Part shown: in pieces, positions 18,311 to 27,493 of the stretch | Layout: each line of letters opens with the position of its first letter | Numbering within the stretch: the first letter of the stretch is position 1 | Assembly (NCBI RefSeq): GCF_004959935.1 | Contig: NZ_SMYN01000013.1 | Span: 23,667 to 87,666 of the forward strand | Source: Falsirhodobacter xinxiangensis | GTDB taxonomy: Bacteria; Pseudomonadota; Alphaproteobacteria; Rhodobacterales; Rhodobacteraceae | Length of the DNA: 64,000 bases | Direction of reading: 5' to 3' | The notes under the pieces: generated by a model | The model's database searches: none | What the model was told of the DNA's origin: nothing | Seen by the model: the letters and a program-made list of their open reading frames with translations, nothing else | Made by a program: the position numbers and the translations under genes

Positions 18311-19204
18311 TCAGTTATGGGCAGGCTCCGGCAGGCGCACGCGCAGCCGTTTGATCCGGCGGGGGTCGCCGTCAAGGATCTCGAAGCTTGCGCCGCTTTC
18401 ATGCTCGATCACTTCGCCCTTGCGCGGAACGCGGCCCGTGCGCACGAAGATCAGCCCGCCAAGGGTGTTCACATCCTCGTCATCGTCGTCGCGGCGCAGC
18501 TCCAGCCCCGTCTCCGCCTCGAACGCATCAAGGGATGCGCGCGACTGCACGACATAGCTGCCCGGCTTTTCCTGTATCCACAGGGCACCCGCGACCTCGT
18601 CATGCTCGTCGTCGATCTCGCCGATAATGGTCTCGATCAGGTCCTCGATCGTGACCAGCCCGTCCACCCCGCCATATTCGTCGATCACCAGCGCAAGATG
18701 CATCCGTTCGCGCTGCATCTTCTGCAGCAGGGTGCCAGCCGACATCGACGGCGGCGCGAACATGATCGGACGCAGAAGCTTGCGCAGATCGAACGGCTCG
18801 GTCGAGGTGAAGTCGTGATGCAGCGCCAGATCCTTCAGCAGGATCATGCCCAGCGGATTGTCGAGCGAGCCTTCATAGACCGGCAGACGCGAATAGCCCT
18901 GCTCGCGGAAGGTGCCGACCAGATCCTTCAGCCCGATCTCGACCGGAACTGCGGCGATCTCGGCCTTCGGAACGGCCACGTCATCGACGCGAAGGCGGCG
19001 AAGGTTGGCGATCCCGTGGCCTTCCTCGCGCGGTGCGTCGCGCTCTGCCTCGCGATCGTCATTGGGCGAAAAGGCGTCGAAAAGGCGGCCAAAGAACCCA
19101 CGCTGTTCCCTGTCGCCGGTGGACTCATACGCCTGTCGCGACTCGTCCTCTGCGGTGTCCTGCGCGCCTTGCGCCGCAGGAGAGCCGTCGGTGCTACTTC
19201 CCAT
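18311..19204 (-). CDS. corC: CorC/HlyC-type CBS-domain protein
   Basis: A 297-residue protein without membrane segments: an acidic N-terminal ~60 residues, a CBS pair (about 70-195, including LRRLRVDDVAVPKAEI, YSRLPVYEGSLDNPLGMI and ALVIDEYGGVDGLVTIEDL) and a C-terminal transporter-associated CorC/HlyC domain. Family members are linked to Mg2+/Co2+ efflux, though that role is debated. The start at 19204 has AAAGGACC; the longer upstream frame is rejected. It lies in the conserved phoH-ybeY-corC-lnt order. Confidence 0.9.
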   Translation of the reverse strand: MGSSTDGSPAAQGAQDTAEDESRQAYESTGDREQRGFFGRLFDAFSPNDDREAERDAPREEGHGIANLRRLRVDDVAVPKAEIAAVPVEIGLKDLVGTFREQGYSRLPVYEGSLDNPLGMILLKDLALHHDFTSTEPFDLRKLLRPIMFAPPSMSAGTLLQKMQRERMHLALVIDEYGGVDGLVTIEDLIETIIGEIDDEHDEVAGALWIQEKPGSYVVQSRASLDAFEAETGLELRRDDDDEDVNTLGGLIFVRTGRVPRKGEVIEHESGASFEILDGDPRRIKRLRVRLPEPAHN

Positions 19205-19375
19205 TGGTCCTTTATCCGGAAACGACACCCTCCAAGGGGCGCCTGTCTGCCAATATGGGTCACGAATCGCTGCCCTGACAAGGGCCGCCGTGGACATAAG
19301 CGCCACAACGCCGGACGAAGTCCGGCCCGGCCCAACGGGAAGAGATGGCAAAGCCGTCGATGACGGGCGGGAGCG

Positions 19376-19873
19376 CTACGCGTAAGGGTCGGCGATGCCC
19401 ATGCCGGCAAGAATGCGCGTCTCCGTCGCCTCCATCAGCTCGGCATCGGCGTCCTCGATATGGTCGTATCCCAAAAGGTGCAGGATACCGTGGATCACCA
19501 GATGCGTCACATGCGCCTCGGGGGTCTTCCCCTGATCCGCAGCCTCGGCCATGCAGGTTTCCCACGCGATGGCGATATCGCCCAGCTCGTCCGGATCATC
19601 CGCATCGCCGCCCGACAAGTCGGGAATGCCGCCCGGCTCGCCCGCCGCCCGATCCTCTGACGGCCATGACAGCACGTTGGTCGGCTTGCCCTTCTGGCGG
19701 AACTGGGCGTTCAACTCGGCGATCTCGGCATCGTCGCAGCCCATCAGGGCCAGCGTCACGCCATGAACGCCAAGCGCGGCAAAGGTTGCCTCTGCCGCGC
19801 GGGTTGCCAGGGCCGGAAGGCCGAAAGCCTCCCAGCGGTCGTCTTCGATTACGGTATCAACCAGCGGTTCCAT
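19376..19873 (-). CDS. ybeY: Endoribonuclease YbeY
   Basis: A zinc metalloprotein of about 165 residues involved in 16S rRNA 3'-end maturation and ribosome quality control. The metal motif is HGILHLLGYDH, preceded by GDIAIAWET. The start is uncertain: MEPLVDTVIEDDRWE at 19873 is the more family-like, whereas an ATG at 19885 has GAGG close by. Either way the gene overlaps the end of phoH by 17-29 bases, indicating translational coupling. A 171-base gap with a perfect 7-bp T-less hairpin (19310-19326) separates it from corC. Confidence 0.94.
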   Translation of the reverse strand: MEPLVDTVIEDDRWEAFGLPALATRAAEATFAALGVHGVTLALMGCDDAEIAELNAQFRQKGKPTNVLSWPSEDRAAGEPGGIPDLSGGDADDPDELGDIAIAWETCMAEAADQGKTPEAHVTHLVIHGILHLLGYDHIEDADAELMEATETRILAGMGIADPYA

Positions 19874-20867
19874 CGTCGGCTTCATAAGCCTCGATGATGC
19901 GGCCCACAAGCGGGTGACGCACCACGTCCTTCGACGTGAAGTAGTTGAAGCTGATCCCGCGCACGTCCTTCAGGATGCGTTCGGCGTCCTGCAAGCCCGA
20001 GGCCGTGCCGCGCGGAAGGTCGATCTGCGTCCTATCCCCGGTGATGACCATGCGTGATCCCTCGCCCAAGCGGGTCAGGAACATCTTCATCTGCATGGTC
20101 GTCGCGTTCTGCGCCTCGTCCAGCACCACAAAGGCGCTCGACAGGGTGCGCCCGCGCATGAAGGCCAGCGGTGCGATCTCGATCCGCTTCTCCTCCATCA
20201 GCTTGGCAAGCTGCTTCTGCGGCAGAAAGTCGTTCAGCGCGTCATAGAGCGGCTGCATATAGGGATCGACCTTCTCCTTCATGTCGCCGGGCAGGAAGCC
20301 GAGCCGTTCCCCCGCCTCCACCGCCGGACGCGACAGGATGATCTTGTCCACCGCACCGCCGATCAGCATGGTCACACCGACCGCGACCGCCAGATAGGTT
20401 TTCCCCGTGCCCGCAGGCCCGATGCCGAAGGCCAGTTCATTGTCGAACAGGTTCTGGACATAGGCTTTCTGCGCCTCGGTCCGCGGCTCCACCGGCTTCT
20501 TGCGGGTGCGGATCTCGTATTTACCTGGCTGGAACATCTCGATCTGTTCCTGCGCCTCGCCGGACATCGGAATGCCCATGCGCAACGCGCCGTCGATGTC
20601 GCCCGCCGCGATCCCGCGCCCCGATTCAAGCCGGGCATAGATGCCGCGCAAGACTGCCGCCGCCTGTTCCCGCGCCGCCTTGTCCCCTATCACCGCCAAT
20701 CGGTTGCCCCTTCGCAGGATGTGGACGCCAAGCTGATGTTCGATCTGTGCCAGATTGCGGTCGAATTCGCCGCACAGGTCGATCAGGAGGCGGTTGTCGG
20801 GAAATTCCAGCAGGGTTTCCACGATGTCTTCGGGACGGGTCGGGGGGGTCAGCGCGCTGATGCCCAA
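19857..20867 (-). CDS. phoH: PhoH-family ATPase
   Basis: A 336-residue protein with an N-terminal KH-like/PhoH-N region and a P-loop ATPase domain: Walker A GPAGTGKT (150-157), Walker B VVLDEAQN, and TGDRTQIDLPRG. PhoH proteins are RNA-associated ATPases, consistently paired with ybeY, whose gene overlaps its 3' end here. AAAAGGAGACTTCC provides a strong ribosome site. The first gene of the phoH-ybeY-corC-lnt series. Confidence 0.95.
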   Translation of the reverse strand: MGISALTPPTRPEDIVETLLEFPDNRLLIDLCGEFDRNLAQIEHQLGVHILRRGNRLAVIGDKAAREQAAAVLRGIYARLESGRGIAAGDIDGALRMGIPMSGEAQEQIEMFQPGKYEIRTRKKPVEPRTEAQKAYVQNLFDNELAFGIGPAGTGKTYLAVAVGVTMLIGGAVDKIILSRPAVEAGERLGFLPGDMKEKVDPYMQPLYDALNDFLPQKQLAKLMEEKRIEIAPLAFMRGRTLSSAFVVLDEAQNATTMQMKMFLTRLGEGSRMVITGDRTQIDLPRGTASGLQDAERILKDVRGISFNYFTSKDVVRHPLVGRIIEAYEADDGTAG

Positions 20868-21015
20868 GGAAGTCTCCTTTTGAACAGGCGAGGTGCCATG
20901 TCTTCAATGTGGGATCGCGGAGGGCATCTGGCAAGGATTATGCAGCATCGCCCCCGCAATCGCCCCGATTCTGCCTTCGGGACAGGCAAACTGTGAACCT
21001 GCGCCATGACACCCA

Positions 21016-21050
21016 GATGACGTGGGCAGTGCAAAGCCACCCACATCATC
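21016..21050 (-). terminator. Imperfect hairpin downstream of miaB
   Basis: GATGA-c-GTGGG (21016-21026) pairs with CCCAC-a-TCATC (21040-21050), leaving a 13-base loop, immediately after the miaB stop. No T-run follows on the minus strand, so it may be a mRNA-end stabiliser or a Rho-assisted stop rather than a classic intrinsic terminator. Confidence 0.4.
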
Positions 21051-21053
21051 TTG

Positions 21054-22352
21054 TCAGCCGATTCGCACCGCCGCGAGCGAGTTGGTCGAAGCCCCGGTGA
21101 CGCGCACCCGCACCAGTTCCCCCACGCGTCCTGCGGGATCGTCCACATGCACTGCGTGCAGATGGTCCGATTTGCCAACCATCTGCCCCGGAAGCCGCCC
21201 GACCTTCTCATACAGCACGCCGACTTCGCGACCCACCATCGCCTGCTGCACAGCCTGCTGCTGCTGGGTGATCAGCGCCTGCAATTCCTGCAACCGCGCG
21301 TCGGCCACTTCGGCGGGCAGTTCCGGCTTTTCCGCAGCCGGGGTGCCGGGACGCGCGGAATATTTGAAGCTGAACGCCGCGCCATAGCCGACGGCCCGGA
21401 TCAGATCCAGCGTCGCGGCATGATCGGCATCCGTCTCGCCCGGAAAGGCCACGATGAAGTCCGAGGTCAGCACGATGTCGGGCCGCGCCGCGCGGATGCG
21501 TTCGATCACGCGCAAATATTGCTCGGCCGTGTGCTTGCGATTCATCGCCTTCAGGATGCGATCCGACCCCGACTGAACCGGCAGATGCAGATAGGGCATC
21601 AACTTCGGCTCGTCGCCATGGGCGGCGATCAGGTCATCCTCCATGTCGTTGGGATGGCTGGTGGTATAGCGGATACGCTCCAGCCCATCGATCCTGGCCA
21701 GTTCGCGAACCAGCTTCGCCAGCGTCCAGTCCCCGCCGTGATAGGCGTTGACGTTCTGACCCAAAAGCGTGATCTCGCGGACGCCACGCTCCACCAAATC
21801 GCGCGCCTCGGTCAGCAGACGTTCCGGCGGGCGCGACACCTCCGCCCCGCGGGTATAGGGAACCACGCAAAACGCGCAGAACTTGTCGCAGCCCTCCTGC
21901 ACCGTCAGGAACGCGGTCGGCCCGCGCAGCGCCTTGCGCTTGGGCAGGTGGTCGAACTTGTCCTCCAGCGGGAACTCGGTATCCACGGCGGGCGCGGTTC
22001 CGGCCACCATCTCGGGCAGGCGGTGATAGGTCTGCGGGCCGACCACCAGATCGACCAGCGGCATCCGGCGGATGATCTCCTGCCCCTCGGCCTGTGCGAC
22101 GCAGCCCGCGACACCGATCTTCAGGTCGGGCTTGGCATTCTTCAGCGGACGCAGACGGCCAAGGTCGGAATAGAGCTTCTCCGACGCCTTTTCGCGGATG
22201 TGGCAGGTGTTCAGCAGCACCATGTCGGCATCTTCGGCAGTGTCGGTCAGCACATAGCCGCTCGCGCCCATGGCCTCGGCCATACGCTCGCTGTCATAGA
22301 CGTTCATCTGGCACCCATAGGTCTTGATGAACAGTTTCTTCGCTTCCGACAT
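21054..22352 (-). CDS. miaB: tRNA-2-methylthio-N6-dimethylallyladenosine synthase
   Basis: A 432-residue radical-SAM methylthiotransferase converting i6A37 to ms2i6A37 in tRNA. The N-terminal UPF0004 cluster ligands are C14, C50 and C84, the radical-SAM C155-x3-C159-x2-C162 triad lies in GCDKFCAFC, and a C-terminal TRAM domain covers about 370-432. The start [17 protein letters not shown] at 22352 is family-like; the frame is open 60 codons further upstream without support. On the same strand as phoH (186-base gap). Confidence 0.97.
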   Translation of the reverse strand: MSEAKKLFIKTYGCQMNVYDSERMAEAMGASGYVLTDTAEDADMVLLNTCHIREKASEKLYSDLGRLRPLKNAKPDLKIGVAGCVAQAEGQEIIRRMPLVDLVVGPQTYHRLPEMVAGTAPAVDTEFPLEDKFDHLPKRKALRGPTAFLTVQEGCDKFCAFCVVPYTRGAEVSRPPERLLTEARDLVERGVREITLLGQNVNAYHGGDWTLAKLVRELARIDGLERIRYTTSHPNDMEDDLIAAHGDEPKLMPYLHLPVQSGSDRILKAMNRKHTAEQYLRVIERIRAARPDIVLTSDFIVAFPGETDADHAATLDLIRAVGYGAAFSFKYSARPGTPAAEKPELPAEVADARLQELQALITQQQQAVQQAMVGREVGVLYEKVGRLPGQMVGKSDHLHAVHVDDPAGRVGELVRVRVTGASTNSLAAVRIG

Positions 22353-22471
22353 GGTGGCAAATCCCGCTGAATTGGGGCCTTCTACACGAAAACCGGGGGA
22401 AGGGGCAACGGACCCCCCTTGCCCATCCCGGCGCCATCGCTTTTTGTGGTTGCAAACGGGCCGGGGCATAC

Positions 22472-23320
22472 ATGCGATACGACAGTCTGGACAGTTACCT
22501 TGCCATCGGCACTCCGAAAGGCCCGGTCGCAATGGTCATGGCCGAGGACGAGGTGGAGATCGCATCCACCGTCGCCCACTGCCTGAAGATCGGGTTTCCC
22601 ACGGTCCTGCTGCTCGCCCCGTCCGAGATCCGGGTGGAAATCGACGCAAGGGCCGTCCGCATCGGCCATGACGCCCATGCCGACAATGCCTTGCCCCGTG
22701 CGGTGAACCGGTTGATCGCCGCCGCGCCGGGCGTCTGGATCCATTATTGCTTCAACGCCGAATACCTGTTCTTCCCCTTCTGCGAGACGCGGCGCGTGCG
22801 CGAGTTGATCGCATTCCATGCCGAAGAACGGCGCGATGCCTTTCTCAGCTATGTCGTCGATCTTTACACGGGCGATCTGCACCGCTTTCCGCTGGCGGTT
22901 TCGCTGGAGGAGGCGCTGCTGGACAAGTCCGGCTATTACGCGCTGGGCCGAAAGGGGCCGGATGGCGATCCACGCGAAAGACAGCTGGATTTCTTCGGCG
23001 GGCTGCGCTGGCGATACGAGGAACATATCCCCGTCGTGCGGCGCAAGATCGACCGGATCGCACTTTTTCGTGCGAAAGAGGGGTTGGTCCTGGGCCCCGA
23101 TTTCACCTTCAACGATCAGGAATACAACACTTATTCCTGTCCGTGGCACCACAGCGCCACCATCGCCACCTGTTCCTTCCGCACGGCAAAGGCATTGAAG
23201 ACCAACCCCGCCTCGCGATACGGGGTCGCCGATATGCGCTGGCACAACTCGGTCGAGTTCCGCTGGCATTCGCAACAGCTGATGGACCTTGGGCTGATGG
23301 AGCCGGGGCAATGGGTTTGA
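22472..23320 (+). CDS. Conserved protein of unknown function, possibly glycosyltransferase-like
   Basis: A 282-residue protein I cannot assign with confidence. The start has features of a nucleotide-sugar transferase fold ([20 protein letters not shown] followed by a strand FPTVLLLAP). It has a tryptophan/histidine-rich C-terminus with [15 protein letters not shown] and [19 protein letters not shown], but no clear DxD metal motif. No signal peptide or membrane helix. The stop lies one base before the queF ATG, so it is probably coupled to queF. Divergent from miaB; like both of them it may bear on tRNA modification, but that is only inference from position. Confidence 0.75.
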   Translation: MRYDSLDSYLAIGTPKGPVAMVMAEDEVEIASTVAHCLKIGFPTVLLLAPSEIRVEIDARAVRIGHDAHADNALPRAVNRLIAAAPGVWIHYCFNAEYLFFPFCETRRVRELIAFHAEERRDAFLSYVVDLYTGDLHRFPLAVSLEEALLDKSGYYALGRKGPDGDPRERQLDFFGGLRWRYEEHIPVVRRKIDRIALFRAKEGLVLGPDFTFNDQEYNTYSCPWHHSATIATCSFRTAKALKTNPASRYGVADMRWHNSVEFRWHSQQLMDLGLMEPGQWV

Positions 23321-23321
23321 C

Positions 23322-23783
23322 ATGACGACGATCTACGACAACCTGACGCAACTGGGCGGCAAGACCGAATTGCCCGCATCGCCCGAAGACGCGGTGCTGG
23401 AGCGTGTCTTCAACCCGCAGGCCGAGGTCGCCTATTGCGTGCGCTTCACCGCGCCCGAATTCACCTCGCTTTGCCCGATGACGGGGCAGCCCGATTTCGC
23501 GCATCTGGTGATCGACTATGTCCCCGGTGGCTGGCTGGTCGAATCGAAATCGCTGAAGCTTTACCTTGGCGCATTCCGCAACCACGGCGCCTTCCACGAA
23601 GATTGCACGGTGTCCATCGCCCGGCGTCTGGCCGATTTCCTCGAACCGCAATGGCTGCGGATCGGTGGCTACTGGTATCCGCGCGGGGGCATCCCGATCG
23701 ACGTCTTCTATCAGACCGGGCCGGTGCCGAACGGTGTGTGGGTGCCGGATCAGGGCGTGCCGGGGTATCGCGGGCGCGGCTGA
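23322..23783 (+). CDS. queF: NADPH-dependent 7-cyano-7-deazaguanine reductase
   Basis: A 153-residue type I QueF reducing preQ0 to preQ1 in queuosine biosynthesis. The thioimide-forming C51 lies in [12 protein letters not shown] with D58, and the NADPH motif ESKSLK spans 74-79. It starts one base after the preceding gene's stop. Its last 34 bases overlap the convergent iron permease gene. No other queuosine genes are in the window. Confidence 0.96.
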   Translation: MTTIYDNLTQLGGKTELPASPEDAVLERVFNPQAEVAYCVRFTAPEFTSLCPMTGQPDFAHLVIDYVPGGWLVESKSLKLYLGAFRNHGAFHEDCTVSIARRLADFLEPQWLRIGGYWYPRGGIPIDVFYQTGPVPNGVWVPDQGVPGYRGRG

Positions 23784-25351
23784 CGCGCCAGCAGGATGAC
23801 CGGGGCCATGCCGATGGCCACGATGACCAGCGCGGCGATCGCGGCTTCCTCGTAGGTACCGCGCGCCGCCTCGCCATACAGATGCGTTGCCAGCGTCTCC
23901 ACGTTCAGCGGCCGCAGCAGCAGCGTCGCCGGAAGCTCCTTGGCGCAATCGACGAAGACCAGCAGCGCCAACGCCACCAGCGCGGGGCGCGACAGCGGCA
24001 GGTGGACCCGCAGGAACGTCCCCGACGGCCCCTGCCCCAGACTGCGCGAGGCGTGGTCAAGGGACGGCGGGATACGCGCGAACCCGGATTCGACCCCGCC
24101 GGTCGCAATGGCCATGAACCGCACCATATAGGCCAGCAGCACCGCCCCGCTGCCGCCCAGCAAAAGCACCGCTGGAAGCCCCGCCGCGATCAACCCCCGG
24201 TCCAGCGCCGCCACCAGCGGCAACAGCCCGATCGCCAGAACCGTTCCCGGCACGGCATAGCCCAGCGTCGTTGCCCGCGCCAAAAGCCCGCCCCGCCCAT
24301 GCAGCCGCGCGGCATAGGCCGCGACCGTGCCGCAGATAAGCACCATCACCGTCGCCGCGCTTGCCAGCAGCACCGTGTTCAGCGCCTCGGTCCACAACGT
24401 GGGCGAGATGCCGGCGAAGGCGACGCGCTTCCACGCCTCGACCATCAGATAGGTCGCAGGGGCGGCAAAGCCCAGCAGCACCGGGACCGCGCAGGCCAGC
24501 ATCGCCAGCCCCGCCCGCCAGCCACGCAGGGCGCTGCGCCCGATGGGCCGGGGCCGCTGCCCGACGGCATAGCGCTGGTTCCGCCGCGCCCAACGCTCCA
24601 GCATCACCAGAGCCACGACCAGCGCCAGCATCGCAAGCGAGATCTGCGCCGCCCCCGGCAAATCCGCCCGCCCGATCCATGTGCTGTAGACGGACACCGT
24701 CATCGTCCGAACGCCCAGAAACTCCGACGCGCCGATGTCGTTCAACGCCTCCATCAACGCCAGCGACACGCCCACCGCCACCGCCGGACGCGCCAGCGGC
24801 AGGGCGACGCGGCGAAACACCCGCCGCTCGCCCAAGGTGCGCGCCGCCTCGATCAGCCCCGCGGCCTGCGTGACGAACATCGCCCGCGCCGTCAGATAGA
24901 CATAGGGATACAGCACCAGCCCAAGCAGCAGCACGCAGCCCGTCATCGACCGCACATCAGGCAGCCGGAATTCGCGCGGGGATGAATAGCCAAGGACGGC
25001 CCGCACCCAGCCCTGCACCGCACCCACCGGATGCAGGATGTCCAGCCAGGCATAGGCCGAGATATAGGTCGGCACCGCCAGCGGCAGCAGCAGCGCCCAT
25101 TCGAACAGCCGCCGCCCCGCAAAGTCATGCGCCGTGACCAGCCAAGCCGTCCCCGTGCCGACCACGGCCACCAGAACGCCGACCCCGGCCAGCAGAATTA
25201 GCGTATCGCGCAGCGCCGCGGGCAGGACATTGGCCGCCAGATGCGACCACAGCCCCGCGCTGCCCTGCGCCGCGATTGCCAGAAGCGATACGACCGGAAG
25301 GCAGACCAGCAGGGCGACCGCGGCCGCCCCGCCCAGCCATGCCCGCGTCAA
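23750..25351 (-). CDS. Iron(III)-type ABC transporter double permease
   Basis: A 533-residue inner-membrane permease made of two tandem binding-protein-dependent transport domains (about 12 helices in all), as in FbpB/SfuB. Each half has an EAA-type loop, for example [27 protein letters not shown], and [29 protein letters not shown] in the second. It begins with a TTG overlapping the binding-protein stop (TTGA, 25348-25351), so translation is coupled. It is last in the leftward ATPase-binding protein-permease order; its 3' end overlaps queF by 34 bases. Confidence 0.9.
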   Translation of the reverse strand: MTRAWLGGAAAVALLVCLPVVSLLAIAAQGSAGLWSHLAANVLPAALRDTLILLAGVGVLVAVVGTGTAWLVTAHDFAGRRLFEWALLLPLAVPTYISAYAWLDILHPVGAVQGWVRAVLGYSSPREFRLPDVRSMTGCVLLLGLVLYPYVYLTARAMFVTQAAGLIEAARTLGERRVFRRVALPLARPAVAVGVSLALMEALNDIGASEFLGVRTMTVSVYSTWIGRADLPGAAQISLAMLALVVALVMLERWARRNQRYAVGQRPRPIGRSALRGWRAGLAMLACAVPVLLGFAAPATYLMVEAWKRVAFAGISPTLWTEALNTVLLASAATVMVLICGTVAAYAARLHGRGGLLARATTLGYAVPGTVLAIGLLPLVAALDRGLIAAGLPAVLLLGGSGAVLLAYMVRFMAIATGGVESGFARIPPSLDHASRSLGQGPSGTFLRVHLPLSRPALVALALLVFVDCAKELPATLLLRPLNVETLATHLYGEAARGTYEEAAIAALVIVAIGMAPVILLARQPRPRYPGTP

Positions 25352-26352
25352 TTGTCGAAACCGACCTTCTCGGCCAGCTCGCTCGCGGCCTTACGGTTGC
25401 GGGCCACTTCGGTCAGGCTGATCGTGTCGGGCACCAGATCGCCGAATTGCACGATCAGCGGGCTGACGGCGGCGGTGGCATTCACCGGATGTTCGAAATT
25501 GGCCTCGGCATAGATTTTCTGCGCCTCGGGCGAGACGAGGTATTCCAGCAGCGCGACGGCCTCGTCGCGGTTGGGCGCATGTTTCGCCACCGCCGCCCCC
25601 GACACGTTGATCTGCGTGCCGCCATTTTCGAACGTGGGGAAGACGAGCCGGATGGCGTTCACCCATTCCAGCTGATCCGGTCCGCCATTGCCCGAGAGCA
25701 TCTGCCCGACGTAGTAGGAATTGGCGATGCCGATGTCGCACAGCCCGCCCATGATGTCGCGTGCCACGTCCCGGTCGCCGCCCCCGGCCTTGCGGGCCAG
25801 ATTGTCGTGAACCCCGGTCAGCCAGGCCTCGGCCTCCGCCTCGTCATAGTGGGCGATATAGGCCGCGGTCAGTGCGATGTTGTAAGGGTGCTGGCCGGAA
25901 CGGATGCAGACGCGGCCCTTCCATTCGGGATCTGCCAGATCCTCGTAATGGAATTCGGTCAACTCCAGATCCTTGGCGGCGTAAAGCGCGCGGGCGCGCA
26001 GCGACAGGGCGAACCACTGGCCATCCGCATCGCGCATGCTTTCGGGGATCGCCGCCTCCAGCACCTCCGATTCCACGGGCTGGGTCAGGCCGCGATCCAC
26101 CAGATCGACCAGATTGCCGATATCCACCGTCATCATCACATCGGCGGGCGAACGGTCGCCCTCGGCCTCCACCCGTTCGGGCAGACCTTCCTTCAGAAAG
26201 ATGGTGTTCACCTCGATCCCGCTGGATGCGGTGAACGCTGCCAGCAGCGGCTCGACCAGCCCCGGCTCGCGCGTGGTGTACAGGTTCAGTTCCTGCGCGG
26301 CGGTGGCGCCCGCCAGAAACGAAAGGGCGGTGCCCAGTGCCAGATGTTTCAT
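25348..26352 (-). CDS. Iron(III) ABC transporter periplasmic binding protein
   Basis: A 334-residue protein with a signal peptide ending near AGATAAQ and mature start ELNLYTTREPGLVEPLLAAF, the FbpA/SfuA/IdiA type. The vicinal tyrosines in ANSYYVGQML are the usual Fe3+ phenolate ligands of this family. It probably captures ferric iron in the periplasm for the adjacent double permease. A hairpin lies 15 bases before its start, in the 75-base gap after the ATPase gene. Confidence 0.9.
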   Translation of the reverse strand: MKHLALGTALSFLAGATAAQELNLYTTREPGLVEPLLAAFTASSGIEVNTIFLKEGLPERVEAEGDRSPADVMMTVDIGNLVDLVDRGLTQPVESEVLEAAIPESMRDADGQWFALSLRARALYAAKDLELTEFHYEDLADPEWKGRVCIRSGQHPYNIALTAAYIAHYDEAEAEAWLTGVHDNLARKAGGGDRDVARDIMGGLCDIGIANSYYVGQMLSGNGGPDQLEWVNAIRLVFPTFENGGTQINVSGAAVAKHAPNRDEAVALLEYLVSPEAQKIYAEANFEHPVNATAAVSPLIVQFGDLVPDTISLTEVARNRKAASELAEKVGFDN

Positions 26353-26367
26353 TTCAGCCTCCCCAAG

Positions 26368-26396
26368 CGGATGATGCGCAATTTTTGCGTCATCCG
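26368..26396 (-). promoter_or_regulatory. Bulged inverted repeat before the iron-binding protein gene
   Basis: CGGATGA-tg-CGCAA (26368-26381) and TTGCG-TCATCCG (26385-26396) form a 12-bp stem with one 2-base bulge and a 3-base loop. It lies between the ATPase and binding-protein genes, 15 bases from the latter's ATG. Either an mRNA hairpin setting relative expression or the operator of an internal promoter. Confidence 0.45.
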
Positions 26397-26427
26397 ACTT
26401 AAACAGTAAAGAAATTCGGATGCGCCC

Positions 26428-27438
26428 CTATGCCGCATCTGCCGGGAAGACCAGCACGCCCGCCGGATCGGCCCGCAGGAAGACGCCATCGCCCTGCCGC
26501 AGCCCGTGCCGCCTGCTGGACCGCATCCGCATCTCTTGCCCGCAGGCAAGACGCAGGCGGGTCTGCTCGATCTCTCCCATCAGCGTGACCGTGGTGACGG
26601 TCGCGGGCGTGCCGCTGTCCGCCGGATGCAGCGATTGCGGGCGCAGCAAGACCTGCACCGCCGTGCCGTCCACGAAACCGGCCGCGACCGGGCCGAAGGG
26701 TGTCGCCACCGCGCCGCCACGGGTCGTTCCGTCAAAACGGTTGAAGTCGCAGAAGAACCCGGCGGCATAGGCGGTCCGGGGCCGGTCATAGACATCCTCG
26801 CCCCGCCCTGCCTGCACCACGCGACCCGCGCGCATCAGCACCACCCGGTCGCCCGAGGACAGCGCCTCCTCAGGGTCGTGGGTCACCATCACGACCGTCG
26901 CCTCCAGCGCGGCAAGGATCGCCAGCGTCTCCTCGCGGATGCCGTCGCGCAAGGTCCGGTCGAGGTTGGAGAACGGCTCGTCCATCAGCAGCACATGCGG
27001 GCGCGGGGCCAGCGCGCGGGCCAGCGCGACCCGCTGTTGCTCGCCCCCCGACAGCATGTGGGGAAACCGTGCGGCCAGATGGCCGATGCCAAGCCGGCGG
27101 ATGATCTCCTCGGCCATGGCCCCCGCATCCCTGTGGCGTTTCAGCCCGAAAAGGATGTTGTCACGGGCCGTCAGATGCGGGAACAGCGCATAGTCCTGAA
27201 ACATGAACCCGACATGGCGATCCTCGGGGGCGACATGGGTGATGTCCTGTCCCAGCAGGCTGATCGTGCCCGCATCCGGCCTGTCCACCCCCGCGATCAG
27301 GCGAAGAAGCGTCGATTTCCCGCATCCGGACGGCCCGACAAGGCAGACCACCTCGCCCCGACCCGCGCCCAGCGAGACGTCCGACAATGCCTGCACCCCG
27401 CCGAAACGGCGCGAAACGCGGTCCAGTGCAAGCTCCAT
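26428..27438 (-). CDS. Iron(III)-type ABC transporter ATPase (FbpC-like)
   Basis: A 336-residue ATPase of the Fe/spermidine/molybdate class: Walker A GPSGCGKST, Q-loop FMFQDYALF, signature LSGGEQQRVALARAL, Walker B VLLMDEP, H-loop VMVTHDPEEA, then a C-terminal TOBE-like region. The MELALDRVSRRFGG start at 27438 has GGGGAG 4 bases upstream; the longer frame upstream overlaps the divergent gene and is rejected. First gene of the leftward iron operon. Confidence 0.9.
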   Translation of the reverse strand: MELALDRVSRRFGGVQALSDVSLGAGRGEVVCLVGPSGCGKSTLLRLIAGVDRPDAGTISLLGQDITHVAPEDRHVGFMFQDYALFPHLTARDNILFGLKRHRDAGAMAEEIIRRLGIGHLAARFPHMLSGGEQQRVALARALAPRPHVLLMDEPFSNLDRTLRDGIREETLAILAALEATVVMVTHDPEEALSSGDRVVLMRAGRVVQAGRGEDVYDRPRTAYAAGFFCDFNRFDGTTRGGAVATPFGPVAAGFVDGTAVQVLLRPQSLHPADSGTPATVTTVTLMGEIEQTRLRLACGQEMRMRSSRRHGLRQGDGVFLRADPAGVLVFPADAA

Positions 27439-27454
27439 CGTCTCCCCTTTCGGC

Positions 27455-27484
27455 TTCAACACCCTGTCACATCCGGTGTATAGG
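27455..27484 (+). promoter_or_regulatory. Candidate promoter with embedded dyad, second ABC importer
   Basis: TTCAAC (27455-27460) and TATAGG (27479-27484) are 18 bases apart, and a dyad ACACC-N11-GGTGT (27459-27479) fills the spacer. The -10 ends 9 bases before the ATG at 27494, so transcripts would be nearly leaderless. The 55-base gap is shared with the divergent iron ATPase, so a repressor here could act on both. Confidence 0.4.
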
Positions 27485-27493
27485 CGGGGCGCG

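Noticed and set aside
19310..19326. Perfect 7-bp hairpin GCCGGAC-GAA-GTCCGGC between ybeY and corC as a terminator
   Set aside because: No T-run on either strand and the flanking genes keep the conserved order, so termination is not supported; noted only as an mRNA structure.
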